Shown in pieces: positions 18,917 through 31,212 of a DNA stretch of 64,000 bases. The notes under the pieces are model-generated. The model saw only the letters and a list, made by a program, of their open reading frames with translations, was not told the origin of the DNA and made no database searches. This DNA comes from Thalassotalea litorea (lineage in GTDB: Bacteria > Pseudomonadota > Gammaproteobacteria > Enterobacterales > Alteromonadaceae): the NCBI RefSeq assembly GCF_005843925.1, contig NZ_VCBC01000002.1, positions 62,001 to 126,000 of the forward strand, in the 5' to 3' direction. The number at the start of each line of letters is the position of its first letter. Positions within the stretch are counted from its first letter, which is position 1. The position numbers and the translations under genes were made by a program.

Positions 18917-21007
18917 TTACCTAGTTTGATCTGCACTTTTTGGCTTAAGATACTTGTCCATCCACGCAAACACTTCGCGATACCATTCTTTTAAATTATC
19001 CGGTTTACGAATATGGTGGTCTTCATCGGGGAACATCACTAGGCGTGAATCAATCCCTTTGCGTTGCATGGTGGTAAACGCTCCAAGACTTTGCGCGTAC
19101 GGCACGCGATAGTCGAGTTCGCCCTGGATCACCAACATTGGCATTTTCCAGTGTTCAACAAAAAGTGATGGGTCAAATTTATCGTAGTTTTCGGCGTTGT
19201 TGTAATATGGGCCAGAAAAATCATGCTCTGGGAACCATAGCTCTTCCGTGGAATAGTAAAAACTCTTCATATCAAAAAGACCAGCATGATTTACAATACA
19301 ATTAAAACCGTCGGACCATTTGCCCATAAACCAGTTCATCATATACCCACCATATGAGGCGCCCAATGCACAGGCATTCTCACCATCTAGCCAGCTCTCC
19401 TGTTCAGTGATAAAGGCGAAACCTTTTTGTAAATCGACAAGCGGCTTACCGCCCCAATCGCCACTGATAGAATCGGTAAACTCCTGCCCATAACCGGTAG
19501 AGCCGTGGAAATCGATCATCACCACACCATAGCCTTGTGCCGCCCATAATTGCGCATTCCAACGATAATGAAACATATTGCCAAAACTGCCCTGAGGGCC
19601 GCCATGAACTAAAAAGGCAATTGGATATTGCTTCCCTTGTTGATAGTTTGCCGGTTTTAACCAGTAACCATGGACTTTCTCATCATTCCAGCCTGGAAAA
19701 CTGAACTGCTTAAATTCTGCCATTTGCAGATTTTCCAGCACGTCTTTATTAACCTTTGTTAACTGCTTGAAGCCATAACCGTCCTTGTTAATGGTGTAGA
19801 CATCCGCCGGTGTATCAAGTGTATGACGGGTGAAGTAAATCGCTTTGCCTGAGCTTGTAACATTGGCTACGGTGCCATTTTGATAGACAGGCGTGACCTC
19901 GCCAAATTGTAAACTAATGACGAAAATGCTTTTTTGTCCGACATCCTGAGCAACCGCTATGACGGAACGATTGTCTTCACTGAAATGAAAGTCACTAATC
20001 GATCGATCCCACAAAGGGGCAACATCCTGAACTTTGTCGTTGCGTAAATCTTTCACCTTAAGGGTGAATTTACCAGACTCATAAACCGGCGTTTTCATCG
20101 CCTTCCAGGCCAGGTAACGACCATCGCTGGAATACTGAGGCTGTGCATCCCAGGCTTTATTATCAGCGGTAAGATTGGTCAGTGCTTTGCTTGCCAAATC
20201 TACTTCAAAAATATCCCAGTTGGTGGTCCATGCATGGTCTCGCCCCGGCGCTTTTGCAGAGAACGCTAACTTAGTCCCCTCGACATTGAAGCTTACCTGA
20301 GCCATGCCTGCGATATCAGCATTCCAGTCGGGCATCAAATCCACCGCTTCGGTTAACTTACCCTGCTCGGGTAATGTCGCGATGAACAAATGCGTGTTTA
20401 AACTATCAAGCCAGTGATCCCAGTGACGCACCATCAACTGATCATATGCCCGGGTATTATGTTTTTCGTCGGCCATTTTTGCTTTTGCATCCAAGGTACA
20501 TTGCATGGTTTTACAACCGGCTTTTACATCAAATGCCAACGCAATGGTTTTACCATCATCGGCAAGCTTGTAACCACTCACATCTAATGGAAAATCGGTA
20601 AGCTGCTTTGCCTCACCGCCATCTAAAGACAACAACCAGACTTGGGTGGAACCACTTCGCGCTGACAGAAAGTACAGGCTTTTGCTGTCAGCCCCCCACT
20701 GCACAGAATACTCAGAGGTCGGGTTTGAAGTAATTTGCGTCACTTTTTCACTGGCGATGTCTTGCAGATAAAGATGATGCGTGCCCGTCTGCTGACCATT
20801 TTTAAGGCCATAGACCAAAGTGTTGCCATCCGGCGAAATTACCACGTCATTGAGTTGCCGAAAGTTATTGAGGTGTTCAACGGTCAACGTTTCTTGCTGG
20901 GTTACGGTTGAGGGTTGATTCGCCTGGGTTTGTTGGGCGATGACTGGCGCGCTCATTAGCGTGGTGCCAAATACTGAACCCAAGACAATGTTTGTAAATG
21001 ATTTCAT
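18917..21007 (-). CDS. Secreted S9-family prolyl oligopeptidase-like peptidase
   Basis: 696 residues. A signal peptide (about 1-24, ending VIA-QQ) exports it. A seven-bladed beta-propeller (about 40-420) with WD40-like blades (SPDGNTLVY and similar) precedes an alpha/beta-hydrolase domain. The nucleophile motif is GASYGG with Ser551; the other triad members are probably Asp632 (GELDYRVP) and His664 (DEDHHI). This arrangement matches the acylaminoacyl-peptidase/dipeptidyl-peptidase group of S9, which cleaves short peptides. Two Cys near residues 164 and 170 may pair. It should help digest peptides outside the cytoplasm. Confidence 0.93.
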   Translation of the reverse strand: MKSFTNIVLGSVFGTTLMSAPVIAQQTQANQPSTVTQQETLTVEHLNNFRQLNDVVISPDGNTLVYGLKNGQQTGTHHLYLQDIASEKVTQITSNPTSEYSVQWGADSKSLYFLSARSGSTQVWLLSLDGGEAKQLTDFPLDVSGYKLADDGKTIALAFDVKAGCKTMQCTLDAKAKMADEKHNTRAYDQLMVRHWDHWLDSLNTHLFIATLPEQGKLTEAVDLMPDWNADIAGMAQVSFNVEGTKLAFSAKAPGRDHAWTTNWDIFEVDLASKALTNLTADNKAWDAQPQYSSDGRYLAWKAMKTPVYESGKFTLKVKDLRNDKVQDVAPLWDRSISDFHFSEDNRSVIAVAQDVGQKSIFVISLQFGEVTPVYQNGTVANVTSSGKAIYFTRHTLDTPADVYTINKDGYGFKQLTKVNKDVLENLQMAEFKQFSFPGWNDEKVHGYWLKPANYQQGKQYPIAFLVHGGPQGSFGNMFHYRWNAQLWAAQGYGVVMIDFHGSTGYGQEFTDSISGDWGGKPLVDLQKGFAFITEQESWLDGENACALGASYGGYMMNWFMGKWSDGFNCIVNHAGLFDMKSFYYSTEELWFPEHDFSGPYYNNAENYDKFDPSLFVEHWKMPMLVIQGELDYRVPYAQSLGAFTTMQRKGIDSRLVMFPDEDHHIRKPDNLKEWYREVFAWMDKYLKPKSADQTR

Positions 21008-21188
21008 TTATGTATTTCCTGGTGTCAATGTTCCTGATGAACATGGAGTGCTGAAATTTTCATCCGAAATACTCAGCACAATGTGTTTTCAAAACAATTT
21101 GTTAACTGGCATCTATTCAACCATAAAATAGACCAAAAATAAAAACGGTCAAAATAGAGCTGGCGATAGTGAAATGCTCGGCAAACAA

Positions 21189-21226
21189 AAACGCCTCTGT
21201 GTTTTTATCCACAAGAGGCGCTTTAT
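21189..21226 (-). terminator. Intrinsic terminator of the fumarase gene
   Basis: Read on the minus strand, the arms GCGCCTCTTGTG and CACAGAGGCG pair with a one-base bulge around an A-rich loop and are followed by TTTTTGTTTG. It sits 19 nt after the fumarase stop. Confidence 0.75.
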
Positions 21227-21244
21227 CTGATTGAAACGATTCGA

Positions 21245-22774
21245 TTACGCTTTTAATTTCTCGTCCAGCTCTTCAATTTTTGCCTGCCAGATTGCAGGGC
21301 CGGTGACATGGGCCGATTCACCGGAGCTATCGACAGCAACCGTGACTGGCATATCTTCGACGTCAAACTCGTAAATGGCTTCCATTCCCAGCTCTTCAAA
21401 CGCAACGACGCGAGATTTTTTGATTGCTTTAGAAACCAAATATGCAGCGCCACCGACGGCCATTAAATACACCGATTTATGATTTTTAATGCTTGCAACA
21501 GTACCTGGACCACGTTCCGCTTTGCCAATCGTGCCCAACAGGCCGGTATCCGCCAACATCATTTCGGTAAATTTATCCATACGGGTTGCTGTGGTAGGAC
21601 CCGCAGGACCGACAACTTCATCACCAACCGCATCCACTGGACCCACGTAGTAGATAAATTTATTGGTAAAGTCGACGCCTTCCGGTAACCCTTCGCCGGA
21701 TTCAAGCAACTGCTGAATGCGCTTATGGGCAGCATCACGGCCAGTTAGTATTTTACCGGATAATAATACCGTTTCTCCGGTTTTCCACTCGGCAATATCG
21801 GCTTTAGTCAAATCATTAACATTGACGCGGCGCACATTGTCGCCAACTTCCCAGGTCACTTCAGGCCATTCTTCTAACTTCGGCGGTGTTAAATCCGCTG
21901 GGCCTGAACCATCCAAATGGAAATGTACATGACGAGTTGCCGCACAGTTCGGGATCATCACCACAGGCTTGGATGCTGCGTGGGTAGGCACCGAATTAAT
22001 TTTGACATCTACCACGGTAGTGAGACCACCTAAACCTTGGGCACCAATACCAAGCTTGTTCACCCGTTCGTAAATTTCCAAACGTAGCTCTTCTTCAGCC
22101 GTTTGCGGCCCGCGATCGATCAACTCTTGAATATCGACAGGATCCATCAAGCTTTCTTTCGCCAGCACACCGGCTTTTTCAGCCGTGCCGCCAATGCCGA
22201 TACCTAGCATGCCAGGTGGGCACCAGCCTGCACCCATCGTCGGCAGGGTTTTTACTACCCAGTCAGCAATGGAGTCGCTTGGATTTAACATCGCCATTTT
22301 GGTTTTGTTTTCACTGCCGCCGCCTTTGGCCGCAATCATTACTTCCACCTGATCGCCAGCCACCAAATCAATATGCACCACCGACGGGGTATTATCTTTG
22401 GTATTTTTGCGGGCTCCGGCAGGATCAGCAACAATCGAAGCACGCAAAGGGTTGTCTGGATTGTTGTAGGCACGACGAGTACCTTCATCAACCATTTGTT
22501 GTACGGTCAGATCAGTTTCGTCCCACTTTACATCCATGCCGACTTTTACAAAGCAGGTGACAATACCGGTATCCTGACAAATAGGACGATGGCCTTCGGC
22601 AGACATACGGGAGTTGATCAAGATTTGCGCAATGGCGTCTTTTGCCGCCTGGCTTTGTTCTTTATGATACGCTTTTTCAAGCGCCTGGATGAAATCCAGC
22701 GGGTGGTAAAAAGAGATATATTGTAAAGCATCTTCAATGCTATCAATAAAATCCTGTTGCTTAATGATAGTCAT
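21245..22774 (-). CDS. Class I fumarate hydratase (iron-sulfur)
   Basis: 509 residues from the ATG at 22774, where homology starts; an in-frame ATG at 22834 adds 20 residues of unlikely sequence. It interconverts fumarate and malate in the citric acid cycle using a [4Fe-4S] cluster. Cluster-region motifs are CQDTGI (about residues 62-67), GWCPPGMLG (about 190) and MIPNCAATRHVHFHLDG (about 275). The C-terminal beta domain carries the GPAGPTTATRMD segment. Length and motifs fit the FumA/FumB type rather than class II FumC. It stands alone, and pabB is divergent upstream. Confidence 0.94.
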   Translation of the reverse strand: MTIIKQQDFIDSIEDALQYISFYHPLDFIQALEKAYHKEQSQAAKDAIAQILINSRMSAEGHRPICQDTGIVTCFVKVGMDVKWDETDLTVQQMVDEGTRRAYNNPDNPLRASIVADPAGARKNTKDNTPSVVHIDLVAGDQVEVMIAAKGGGSENKTKMAMLNPSDSIADWVVKTLPTMGAGWCPPGMLGIGIGGTAEKAGVLAKESLMDPVDIQELIDRGPQTAEEELRLEIYERVNKLGIGAQGLGGLTTVVDVKINSVPTHAASKPVVMIPNCAATRHVHFHLDGSGPADLTPPKLEEWPEVTWEVGDNVRRVNVNDLTKADIAEWKTGETVLLSGKILTGRDAAHKRIQQLLESGEGLPEGVDFTNKFIYYVGPVDAVGDEVVGPAGPTTATRMDKFTEMMLADTGLLGTIGKAERGPGTVASIKNHKSVYLMAVGGAAYLVSKAIKKSRVVAFEELGMEAIYEFDVEDMPVTVAVDSSGESAHVTGPAIWQAKIEELDEKLKA

Positions 22775-23122
22775 AATATTCTCGTCGTTGTTCCATAAAA
22801 CGGCCGATTGCGATATTTGCCCGGGCGCTTTCATTGAGGTATTGGTCAGCGTATCTTACAAGGTTCAATTTTAGCCATTTGCTTCGGATAAAACATAATC
22901 TTAATAGGATAACGCTCCTAATTATATTGAATTTATTAAGATTGTCCGTATGATACCTCGCCAAATCGTTATGAGCCAGACAAACGTAGTATCAAATGTA
23001 CATTTCGTTCTAAATGAATTTATTTAGCGAACAAAGCATTTATCCAAATTCTTTAGAGTTTGGTAAACTTAGTAAAAATTCCCGTTTGTTTGTTCGAACC
23101 CGAATATTTCTGACCGAGCCTA
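22775..23122. other. Intergenic gap between divergent fumarase and pabB genes
   Basis: 348 bp, AT-rich. It must hold two divergent promoters. I see no terminator, palindrome or small gene that I can support. Confidence 0.4.
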
Positions 23123-24505
23123 ATGTCGATATATACCGTCAATCTAACTGAAAAGACCCAACGGACTGTTGAGCAGGTATTTGCCCAGTTGCAACATCTG
23201 CCCTATGCCGTTTGGCTGGACTCCAATGCCAGCGAACATACGGACAGCCGCTTTGACATTATTGCCATCGAGCCGGTATTAACCCTGGAAACCCAACAGG
23301 GGAAAACCCGGGTTCACGATACCACCTCAGGCCAGGTGCAATATTCCATTGCCGATCCGCTTTCTTTGGTTGATCACTATCTGACTCGCCACTGTCATCA
23401 AGTCACGCCGCAATCTGAGCTGCCCTTTACGGGCGGTGTACTCGGCTATTTTAGCTATGATCTGAGCCGCTATTTCGAACGTTTACCGGCGACAAGCAAG
23501 CGAGATATTGATTTACCGGATATGGCTGTTGGTATCTACCGGCATGCGTTAATTTATGATCGCAAGACCCACAACTTCACATTGGTTAGCCAGGATGACA
23601 ACCTGCAGGATTTAACAAAACAATACTTGCCGCAACCTTGCCCGCAATTTTCTAATGATACGAACTCGGCATTTAAATTAATCACGCCATGGCAAGCCAA
23701 TATGAATGTCGAGCAATATCGGCAAAAATTTGCTCAGGTTCAGGAGTATTTACTTAGTGGTGATTGTTATCAAATTAATCTGACGCAACGATTTGAAGCC
23801 GCCTACCAAGGTTGTGAGTTTGACGCATATATAGCACTAAGAAACAGTAATCTGGCGCCATTTTCGGCGTTTATCCGTCTATCGCAAGGCTGTATTCTCA
23901 GCGTTTCCCCTGAACGTTTTTTACAAGTAAACGATTCTAAGGTGCTGACCAAACCGATTAAAGGCACTCGCCCGCGTGGTAAAAGCCATGAAGACGATGC
24001 ACAGCTCGCCATCGAACTTAAACATGCCAGCAAAGATCAGGCCGAGAACCTGATGATTGTTGATTTATTGCGCAACGATATCAGTAAAAATTGCGAGCCC
24101 GGTTCGGTCAAAGTTCCGGAATTATTTGCCATTGAAAGCTTCCCTGCGGTTCACCACCTGGTTAGCACCGTGGTTGGCAAACTGGCGCATGATCGCAGTG
24201 CCACAGATTTACTGCGCGGTTGTTTCCCCGGTGGTTCAATCACTGGTGCGCCAAAAATCAGAGCCATGGAAATCATTGAAGAACTTGAACCAAATCGGCG
24301 CAGTGTTTATTGTGGGTCTATCGGCTATCTTTCAGCCTGTGGCAAAATGGATACAAGTATCACTATCCGAACCTTAATCGCTCATCAACAAACGCTATAT
24401 TGTTGGGCCGGAGGAGGCGTAGTTGCCGATTCAGAAGTCGATAGCGAATACCAGGAAACCTTCGACAAGGTGCAGAAAATTTTGCCAGTGTTGGAGCAAC
24501 TTTAA
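23123..24505 (+). CDS. pabB: Aminodeoxychorismate synthase component I (PabB)
   Basis: 460 residues. It aminates chorismate to 4-amino-4-deoxychorismate in folate synthesis, working with the glutaminase PabA. The chorismate-binding fold covers about residues 195-458. KPIKGTRPRG (about 275-284) carries the lysine that marks PabB and distinguishes it from anthranilate synthase (PIAGT). FPGGSITGAPK and the later GSIGY motif are also present. A NUDIX gene follows after 22 nt, as in many gammaproteobacteria, so the two are probably co-transcribed. Confidence 0.95.
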   Translation: MSIYTVNLTEKTQRTVEQVFAQLQHLPYAVWLDSNASEHTDSRFDIIAIEPVLTLETQQGKTRVHDTTSGQVQYSIADPLSLVDHYLTRHCHQVTPQSELPFTGGVLGYFSYDLSRYFERLPATSKRDIDLPDMAVGIYRHALIYDRKTHNFTLVSQDDNLQDLTKQYLPQPCPQFSNDTNSAFKLITPWQANMNVEQYRQKFAQVQEYLLSGDCYQINLTQRFEAAYQGCEFDAYIALRNSNLAPFSAFIRLSQGCILSVSPERFLQVNDSKVLTKPIKGTRPRGKSHEDDAQLAIELKHASKDQAENLMIVDLLRNDISKNCEPGSVKVPELFAIESFPAVHHLVSTVVGKLAHDRSATDLLRGCFPGGSITGAPKIRAMEIIEELEPNRRSVYCGSIGYLSACGKMDTSITIRTLIAHQQTLYCWAGGGVVADSEVDSEYQETFDKVQKILPVLEQL

Positions 24506-24527
24506 ATACTCAGGGAGATAAGCTTAG

Positions 24528-25100
24528 GTGAATAAATTGGAATTTATCCAGCGGTTTTCATTAGCTTCCCTGACCACAAGTTGCCAGGAATTTCGCTACC
24601 CGGGAAAATTAAAAGACGCGAGCGTGCTCATTCCATTACAACAAACCGAGCGCGGTCTGGAAGTCATCTTAACCCGCAGAGCCGATCACTTATACCATCA
24701 TCCCGGACAGGTAAGTTTTCCCGGAGGTAAATGTGAAGCCGTCGATGTCGATGTGATTGCCACGGCACTTCGAGAATCTCATGAAGAAGTTGGTATCCTT
24801 CATAGGGATGTTGAAATCCTGGGACAACTTCGCCAATACCATACCATCACCGGATATTTAATCACTCCGGTTGTCGGGTTCATCCCACCGCAGTATCCAT
24901 TCAAAATTGATGCAAACGAAGTCGCCGAAGTATTTTCCGTACCTTTGTCACATTTTCTCGACGAAACCAATCACCTGCCAGTTACGGTTTCACGCCGCGG
25001 TATGACCCATAAAATCTATTTTATGCCTTACATGACATATAATATCTGGGGAGCGACCGCCGCAATTATTAAAGACTTGGTTCTCCATTTAAAGTCGTGA
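24528..25100 (+). CDS. nudL: NUDIX hydrolase, CoA pyrophosphatase (NudL-type)
   Basis: 190 residues from a GTG start with a GGAG-containing ribosome binding site. FPGGKCEAVDVDVIATALRE followed by SHEEVGI (about residues 65-90) is the variant Nudix box of the UPF0035/CoA subgroup, in which the segment after GG differs from the classic spacing. The downstream ITGYLITPVVGFIPP matches the subgroup. Family members hydrolyse coenzyme A and its derivatives to phosphopantetheine and 3',5'-ADP. It follows pabB by 22 nt, the same order as in E. coli (pabB-nudL). Confidence 0.9.
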   Translation: MNKLEFIQRFSLASLTTSCQEFRYPGKLKDASVLIPLQQTERGLEVILTRRADHLYHHPGQVSFPGGKCEAVDVDVIATALRESHEEVGILHRDVEILGQLRQYHTITGYLITPVVGFIPPQYPFKIDANEVAEVFSVPLSHFLDETNHLPVTVSRRGMTHKIYFMPYMTYNIWGATAAIIKDLVLHLKS

Positions 25101-25260
25101 TCGAGTATGCCGGCACATACGGCGTTGATATTCACCGCCTAAATCCACGTCATATTACGGTAAATCAAGTACTTAGTGGCGCATGAGAATTTGAATTGTT
25201 GAGAAACGCCAGGCAAACAAATAATTCGCCTTAGAAAACTGGGTTTTCATCTGAACATCA

Positions 25261-25285
25261 GTTAGAATCCGAATATTATTCTAAC
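25261..25285. promoter_or_regulatory. Small palindrome upstream of sdaA
   Basis: GTTAGAAT / ATTCTAAC (25261-25268 and 25278-25285) with a 9-nt spacer, 38 nt before the sdaA start. It could be an operator or a leader hairpin. No known regulator is implied. Confidence 0.3.
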
Positions 25286-25322
25286 AATACCAGTTACAAC
25301 AAACTATTATTCAGGTTTATCT

Positions 25323-26699
25323 ATGATTAGTGTATTTGATATGTTTTCAATCGGCATTGGCCCTTCCAGCTCACATACTGTAGGTCCGATGCGCGCTGCA
25401 AACCAATTTATCGCTGCCCTGCAAGCGCAGGCGTTGTTTACCAAAGTCGAACGCATCAAAGTCGATCTGTTCGGTTCTTTAGGCCAGACCGGTATTGGTC
25501 ACGGTACCGGCAAAGCGGTAATACTTGGGCTTCATGGCGAGGCGCCAGAAAGTATCAATGTTAGCTCAATTGATCAGATTTTAGAAACCACCGTTAATAC
25601 CGGTAAAGTGCATTTAAATAACGAGCATTTTATTGATTTCCCGCGCAATGAATCGATTATCTATCACCGTAAGAAAACGTTAGAAGCGCACGCGAATGCG
25701 ATGACGATTTATGCATTCGCTGACAATGAAGTGATTCTCGAGAAGACGTATTACTCTATCGGCGGTGGTTTTATTGTTGAAGACTGCGACTTTGAGAAAG
25801 AAAAAGACAAAGCCTTGTCTTTGCATGCAAATATCGAACGCCCGTATCGATTTACCAGCGCTGATGAGCTTTTGGCACTATGTCAGGAAACTGGACTAAG
25901 CATTAGTTCGATTATGATGGCCAATGAAAAGTGTCTCAATGATGAGTCTTATATTCGCGAAGAACTGTTAAACATCTGGCAGGCAATGGCCAATTGCGTT
26001 GAAAGAGGCATGAACACCGAAGGTATCTTGCCTGGCGGGCTTAAAGTCGTGCGCCGAGCGCCAAGCCTGTTTCGTTCATTATCTGTTGAAAGTAATTCCG
26101 ATCCTTTACAGGCAATGGATTGGGTTAACTTGTTTGCTCTGGCAGTTAACGAAGAAAATGCCGCGGGCTCACAAGTCGTAACAGCGCCTACCAACGGAGC
26201 CGCCGGTATTCTTCCAGCCGTGCTTTGCTACTACGATAAATTTGTCAAAGAGCTAACCGAAGATGATTGTATTCGTTACCTGCTAACGGCTGCAGCAATC
26301 GGTATTTTATATAAAACCAATGCGTCTATCTCAGGTGCGGAAGTGGGCTGTCAGGGTGAAGTGGGTGTTGCCTGCTCAATGGCCGCTGGTGCACTGACTG
26401 AAATTGTAGGTGGCAACCCCAGGCAGGTGGAGAATGCCGCAGAAATCGGCATGGAGCATAACCTCGGGCTAACCTGTGATCCGGTTGGCGGCTTGGTACA
26501 AGTGCCTTGCATTGAACGCAATGCGATGGGCTCAGTAAAAGCCATTAACGCCTCTCGTCTGGCGATGCGCGGCTCTGGTAATCAAAAAGTTTCTTTGGAT
26601 AAAGTAATCAAAACCATGTGGGAAACCGGTAATGATATGAAAACCAAATATAAAGAAACCTCACGAGGTGGCTTGGCCGTTAACATTATCGAATGTTAA
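25323..26699 (+). CDS. sdaA: L-serine ammonia-lyase (SdaA-type, iron-sulfur)
   Basis: 458 residues. It deaminates L-serine to pyruvate and ammonia with a [4Fe-4S] cluster. The beta domain opens with [10 protein letters not shown] (13-22). The alpha domain carries the cluster cysteines in [19 protein letters not shown] and [10 protein letters not shown], in the order known for the single-chain bacterial type. Length is standard. It is monocistronic, with its own terminator. Confidence 0.96.
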   Translation: MISVFDMFSIGIGPSSSHTVGPMRAANQFIAALQAQALFTKVERIKVDLFGSLGQTGIGHGTGKAVILGLHGEAPESINVSSIDQILETTVNTGKVHLNNEHFIDFPRNESIIYHRKKTLEAHANAMTIYAFADNEVILEKTYYSIGGGFIVEDCDFEKEKDKALSLHANIERPYRFTSADELLALCQETGLSISSIMMANEKCLNDESYIREELLNIWQAMANCVERGMNTEGILPGGLKVVRRAPSLFRSLSVESNSDPLQAMDWVNLFALAVNEENAAGSQVVTAPTNGAAGILPAVLCYYDKFVKELTEDDCIRYLLTAAAIGILYKTNASISGAEVGCQGEVGVACSMAAGALTEIVGGNPRQVENAAEIGMEHNLGLTCDPVGGLVQVPCIERNAMGSVKAINASRLAMRGSGNQKVSLDKVIKTMWETGNDMKTKYKETSRGGLAVNIIEC

Positions 26700-26762
26700 A
26701 ACAACGCGCTTACCTGGATTGAAATCATCCGCCTATTGCCTTGTTGAAAAATTTAGGTGAAA

Positions 26763-26797
26763 AAAAAGGTGCAGGACTAATCATCCAGCACCTTTTT
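26763..26797 (+). terminator. Intrinsic terminator between sdaA and cysB
   Basis: Stem AAAAAGGTGC / GCACCTTTTT (26763-26772 with 26788-26797) with A and T runs on both sides, so it can serve both convergent genes. Confidence 0.85.
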
Positions 26798-26863
26798 AGT
26801 ATTTGCAAACCTTAACCACAAAACCTAGAAGCCAAAACCTGGATCCTGCCCCCTTGCCCTTGC

Positions 26864-27859
<996 letters not shown>

Positions 27860-28003
27860 TTATAACTAAAAGAATATATGAATTAGAAAATACAATCAAC
27901 CAGCGAATGTGAAAATGGTCTCAAAATAAACAATTTTTTCCTTGATAGTGCACGATAACAAATTTACTCGCCTCCGCGACTAATCGTATGTTTTTGAAAT
28001 ATA

Positions 28004-28033
28004 AAAAAATACCGCCTTAAAGGCGGTATTTTA
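28004..28033 (-). terminator. Terminator of topA
   Basis: Arms AAAATACCGCC / GGCGGTATTTT (28007-28017 with 28023-28033). The A-run at 28004-28010 becomes a T-run on the minus strand. Confidence 0.8.
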
Positions 28034-28070
28034 CTGTTTTGAGAACCGCGTTGTATGCGGGTTTTCTACT

Positions 28071-30734
28071 CTATTTTTTCGATGCTGGCTTTTTCGCAGC
28101 CTTTTTCGCCGGCTTTTTCTTAGTCTGTTCTTCGACCCATTTACCATCGACAAATTTTGCGACCCAGCCCGTTGCCTTGCCATCGACTTCGGTCATCACG
28201 TATTGCTCTTTGGTCTTACGTGAGAAACGAACAATCGCTGCATTGCCATCAGGATCTTGTTGTGGTGCGTCGGCCAAATAGTAGAATTTAGAAGAAATTC
28301 TATCTCGAAAGCGATGCAGTTCCGCAACCAATGGTGCCCGCGTTTCTCGCGATTTAGGGAACGTACTGGCCGCAAGGAAGATACCCGCGGCGCCATCACG
28401 TAACTTAAAGAAAGCATCGGACTTTTCACAGCGAAGCTCTGGTAAATCCACCGGATCTTCTTTCGGCGGCGCAGCTTCGCCGCTTTTCAATAGTTTACGA
28501 GTATTTTTACAATCCGCATTGGTACAATCAAAGTACTTGCCAAATCGTCCCGATTTAAGCTGCATCTCGGAACCACAGCGATCACAATCGAGTATTGGAC
28601 CGTCATAGCCTTTGATCTTAAATTCACCTTGCTCTAACTCCACCCCATCACAGGTTGGGTTGTTACCACAGACATGCAGTTTTCGGGTTTCATCAATCAG
28701 GTAGCTGTCCATGGCAGTGCCGCATTTTTGACAGCGACGCATTGCCATCAAGGCTTCGGTTTCGCGATCTTCACCAATCACACTTTCCGCTTCGTCACCT
28801 GGTGTCAGGTTCATGGTTTGCGTACAGCGCTCTTTTGGCGGTAAGTTGTAGCCACTACAACCTAAGAACACACCGGTAGATGCGGTGCGGATCGCCATCT
28901 TACGACCACAGTTTGGACAATCAATATCGGTTAAGACTGGCTGATTAGGTTGCATCCCACCGTCTTCGACCGTTTTATCGGCTTCACCTAACTGCTCGGT
29001 AAAGTTTTCATAAAACTCCGTCAGGACTTGCTTCCAGTACGCTTTATCACTGGCGATGTCATCAAGTCTGTCTTCCATTTTTGCGGTAAAATCGTAGCTC
29101 ATCAGATCTTCAAAGCTTCCCGATAAACTATCGGTTACGATTTCACCCATTTTTTCAGCATGGAAGCGTTTACCTTCAAGGCGTACATAGCCACGATCCT
29201 GAATGGTCGAGATGATTGACGCATAGGTCGAAGGACGACCAATACTGCGTTTCTCTAACTCTTTCACCAGTGAGGCTTCACCAAAGCGCGCAGGCGGCTT
29301 GGTGAAATGCTGAGTCGGCTCCAATTTCTCAAGAGTGATCGGTGCGCCAACCTGTAAGTCCGGTAAGTGGGTATCTTTATCGCCTTTGGACAAATGCGCA
29401 TGCACTTTTGTCCAACCATCAAAGCGCATGACTCGCCCTTTGGCTTTCAAATCAAAATTGGCAGCAGAAATCGTCAGAGTCGAAACATCATAACGTGCGG
29501 CAGTCATTTGACAGGCAACAAACTGACGCCAGATCAAGTCATACAGTCGACGTGCATCGGCTTCCATATCGTTTAAAAACGCTGACTCGACCTTAACACT
29601 GGAAGGACGGATCGCTTCATGCGCTTCCTGAGCATTGGCTTTGGCACCATAAGCTTTCGGATTTTCGGGTAAATAATTCGCACCAAAATTATCCGTGATA
29701 TATTCTCGACAGCTTGCTACAGCATCTTTAGACAAATTGGTTGAATCGGTACGCATATAGGTAATATGGCCAGCTTCATACAAGCGTTGTGCCAATCCCA
29801 TGGTACGTTTTACGCCAAACCCCAAACGGGTACTTGCGGCCTGTTGTAAGGTCGAGGTAATGAAAGGCGCGGATGGCGAGCTCTTAGACGGCTTGTCTTC
29901 ACGTTTGCTCACCTGATAGCTCGCATTTTGTAAAACACTTAACGCTGCGTTTGTCTGGGCTTCATTAACCGGTTTAAAGGCTTTACCATCTTGATGGCTT
30001 ACCTGTAACTGCAATGCTTGCTTGTCTTCGGTGAGTGTATCAGCATGTACTTCCCAGAATTCTTCCGGGATAAAAGCTTTAATTTGACGCTCACGCTCAA
30101 CCACCAGCTTAACGGCAACCGACTGTACGCGCCCTGCCGATAAGCCTCTGGCAATTTTCTTCCAAAGCAAAGGGCTGACCATAAAACCGACGACGCGATC
30201 GAGAAAGCGACGTGCCTGCTGTGCGTTAACGCCGCTCATATTGAGCTCGCCCGGTTGTTTAAATGCTTCTTTAATTGCCGATTGGGTAATTTCGTTAAAC
30301 ACAACGCGACGGAATTTCTCGTCTTCGCCGCCAATAATTTCTTTTAAGTGCCAGGCAATGGCCTCTCCCTCGCGATCCAAATCCGTTGCGAGATAAACCA
30401 TATCGGCTTTGTCAGCCAAAGTTTTTAATTCGTTAACGACTTTTTCTTTGCCGGGCAATACTTCATATTTTGCCGCCCAATCTTTTTCAGGGTTGATGCC
30501 CATGCGATTATACAAGGCGACTTTGTCACGCTTGGCTTTATATTTCTCTTTTTGCTCCGGAGTCATCTTCCGGACTTCTGCCGGAGATTTGGTCGGAGCT
30601 TTTTTGCCACCTCCACTGGTGGGCAAGTCGCGCACGTGGCCGACACTGGATTTAACGATGAAATCCTTACCAAGATATTTGTTGATCGTCTTTGCTTTCG
30701 CTGGTGACTCGACAATTACCAGAGACTTTGCCAT
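28071..30734 (-). CDS. topA: DNA topoisomerase I
   Basis: 887 residues. It relaxes negative supercoils by cutting one strand. The Toprim domain (about 1-150) has TDLDREGEA with Asp118 and Asp120. The active tyrosine is Tyr326 in TYMRTDST. Three C-terminal zinc-finger units follow ([17 protein letters not shown] and CDRCGSEM with their partner Cys pairs, about 605-740), then a further ribbon domain. It ends in a Lys/Ala/Pro tail ([16 protein letters not shown]), which probably binds DNA non-specifically. No neighbour is co-oriented within 470 nt upstream. Confidence 0.97.
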   Translation of the reverse strand: MAKSLVIVESPAKAKTINKYLGKDFIVKSSVGHVRDLPTSGGGKKAPTKSPAEVRKMTPEQKEKYKAKRDKVALYNRMGINPEKDWAAKYEVLPGKEKVVNELKTLADKADMVYLATDLDREGEAIAWHLKEIIGGEDEKFRRVVFNEITQSAIKEAFKQPGELNMSGVNAQQARRFLDRVVGFMVSPLLWKKIARGLSAGRVQSVAVKLVVERERQIKAFIPEEFWEVHADTLTEDKQALQLQVSHQDGKAFKPVNEAQTNAALSVLQNASYQVSKREDKPSKSSPSAPFITSTLQQAASTRLGFGVKRTMGLAQRLYEAGHITYMRTDSTNLSKDAVASCREYITDNFGANYLPENPKAYGAKANAQEAHEAIRPSSVKVESAFLNDMEADARRLYDLIWRQFVACQMTAARYDVSTLTISAANFDLKAKGRVMRFDGWTKVHAHLSKGDKDTHLPDLQVGAPITLEKLEPTQHFTKPPARFGEASLVKELEKRSIGRPSTYASIISTIQDRGYVRLEGKRFHAEKMGEIVTDSLSGSFEDLMSYDFTAKMEDRLDDIASDKAYWKQVLTEFYENFTEQLGEADKTVEDGGMQPNQPVLTDIDCPNCGRKMAIRTASTGVFLGCSGYNLPPKERCTQTMNLTPGDEAESVIGEDRETEALMAMRRCQKCGTAMDSYLIDETRKLHVCGNNPTCDGVELEQGEFKIKGYDGPILDCDRCGSEMQLKSGRFGKYFDCTNADCKNTRKLLKSGEAAPPKEDPVDLPELRCEKSDAFFKLRDGAAGIFLAASTFPKSRETRAPLVAELHRFRDRISSKFYYLADAPQQDPDGNAAIVRFSRKTKEQYVMTEVDGKATGWVAKFVDGKWVEEQTKKKPAKKAAKKPASKK

Positions 30735-31169
30735 AAATTCTTACTTTCCTGTTCACAGGCTAAGGTTATATGCAGTTTTTATACTGCCTGCTATATGTAT
30801 CGATTAACGCCTATATGGGATCACCTAACCGTCTTTTAAAGGGAGGGTGTCCTAATATATTGTTTCAGCGTTAAAAACTTTTTTAAATTATGAATTGCTA
30901 TTAGGTATATATGTAATTTTTGCCACTGACAAGCAAATAATTTTTCAAGGTCGGCCTGAAATTAACATTTCAGGGCTTATGTTCAGCCATGCGCTCCTTG
31001 CCAAAACTGCACCTTCATCACCAACAAAACTTCTCTGAGCTTAAAATGATCAATGAAAGACATAAACCAATTTTCTGATAATAATCAATCAACGACCATA
31101 AGTTAAAGAAAAATTTATTTAAATCTGTTAGTTGATGATTATTCGAGCGATTTAAGCAATTATCTTGAC
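30735..31169. other. Intergenic gap upstream of topA
   Basis: About 435 bp of AT-rich sequence. An 8-bp palindrome CCTGAAAT / ATTTCAGG (30955-30962 with 30967-30974) has a 4-nt loop. No gene is supported. The topA promoter should lie near 30740-30900. Confidence 0.4.
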
Positions 31170-31170
31170 A

Positions 31171-31195
31171 AAAAAAAGCCACCCTAAGGTGGCTT
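31171..31195 (-). terminator. Terminator of the Ig-like lipoprotein gene
   Basis: Arms AAGCCACC / GGTGGCTT (31176-31183 with 31188-31195) with the A-run 31171-31177 giving a T-run on the minus strand, 17 nt after the stop. Confidence 0.85.
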
Positions 31196-31212
31196 AGTCA
31201 ATTCTAATAAGA

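Noticed and set aside
21204-21214. TTATCCACA-like DnaA box near the fumarase terminator
   Set aside because: A single site inside the terminator hairpin loop; no cluster, so probably chance.
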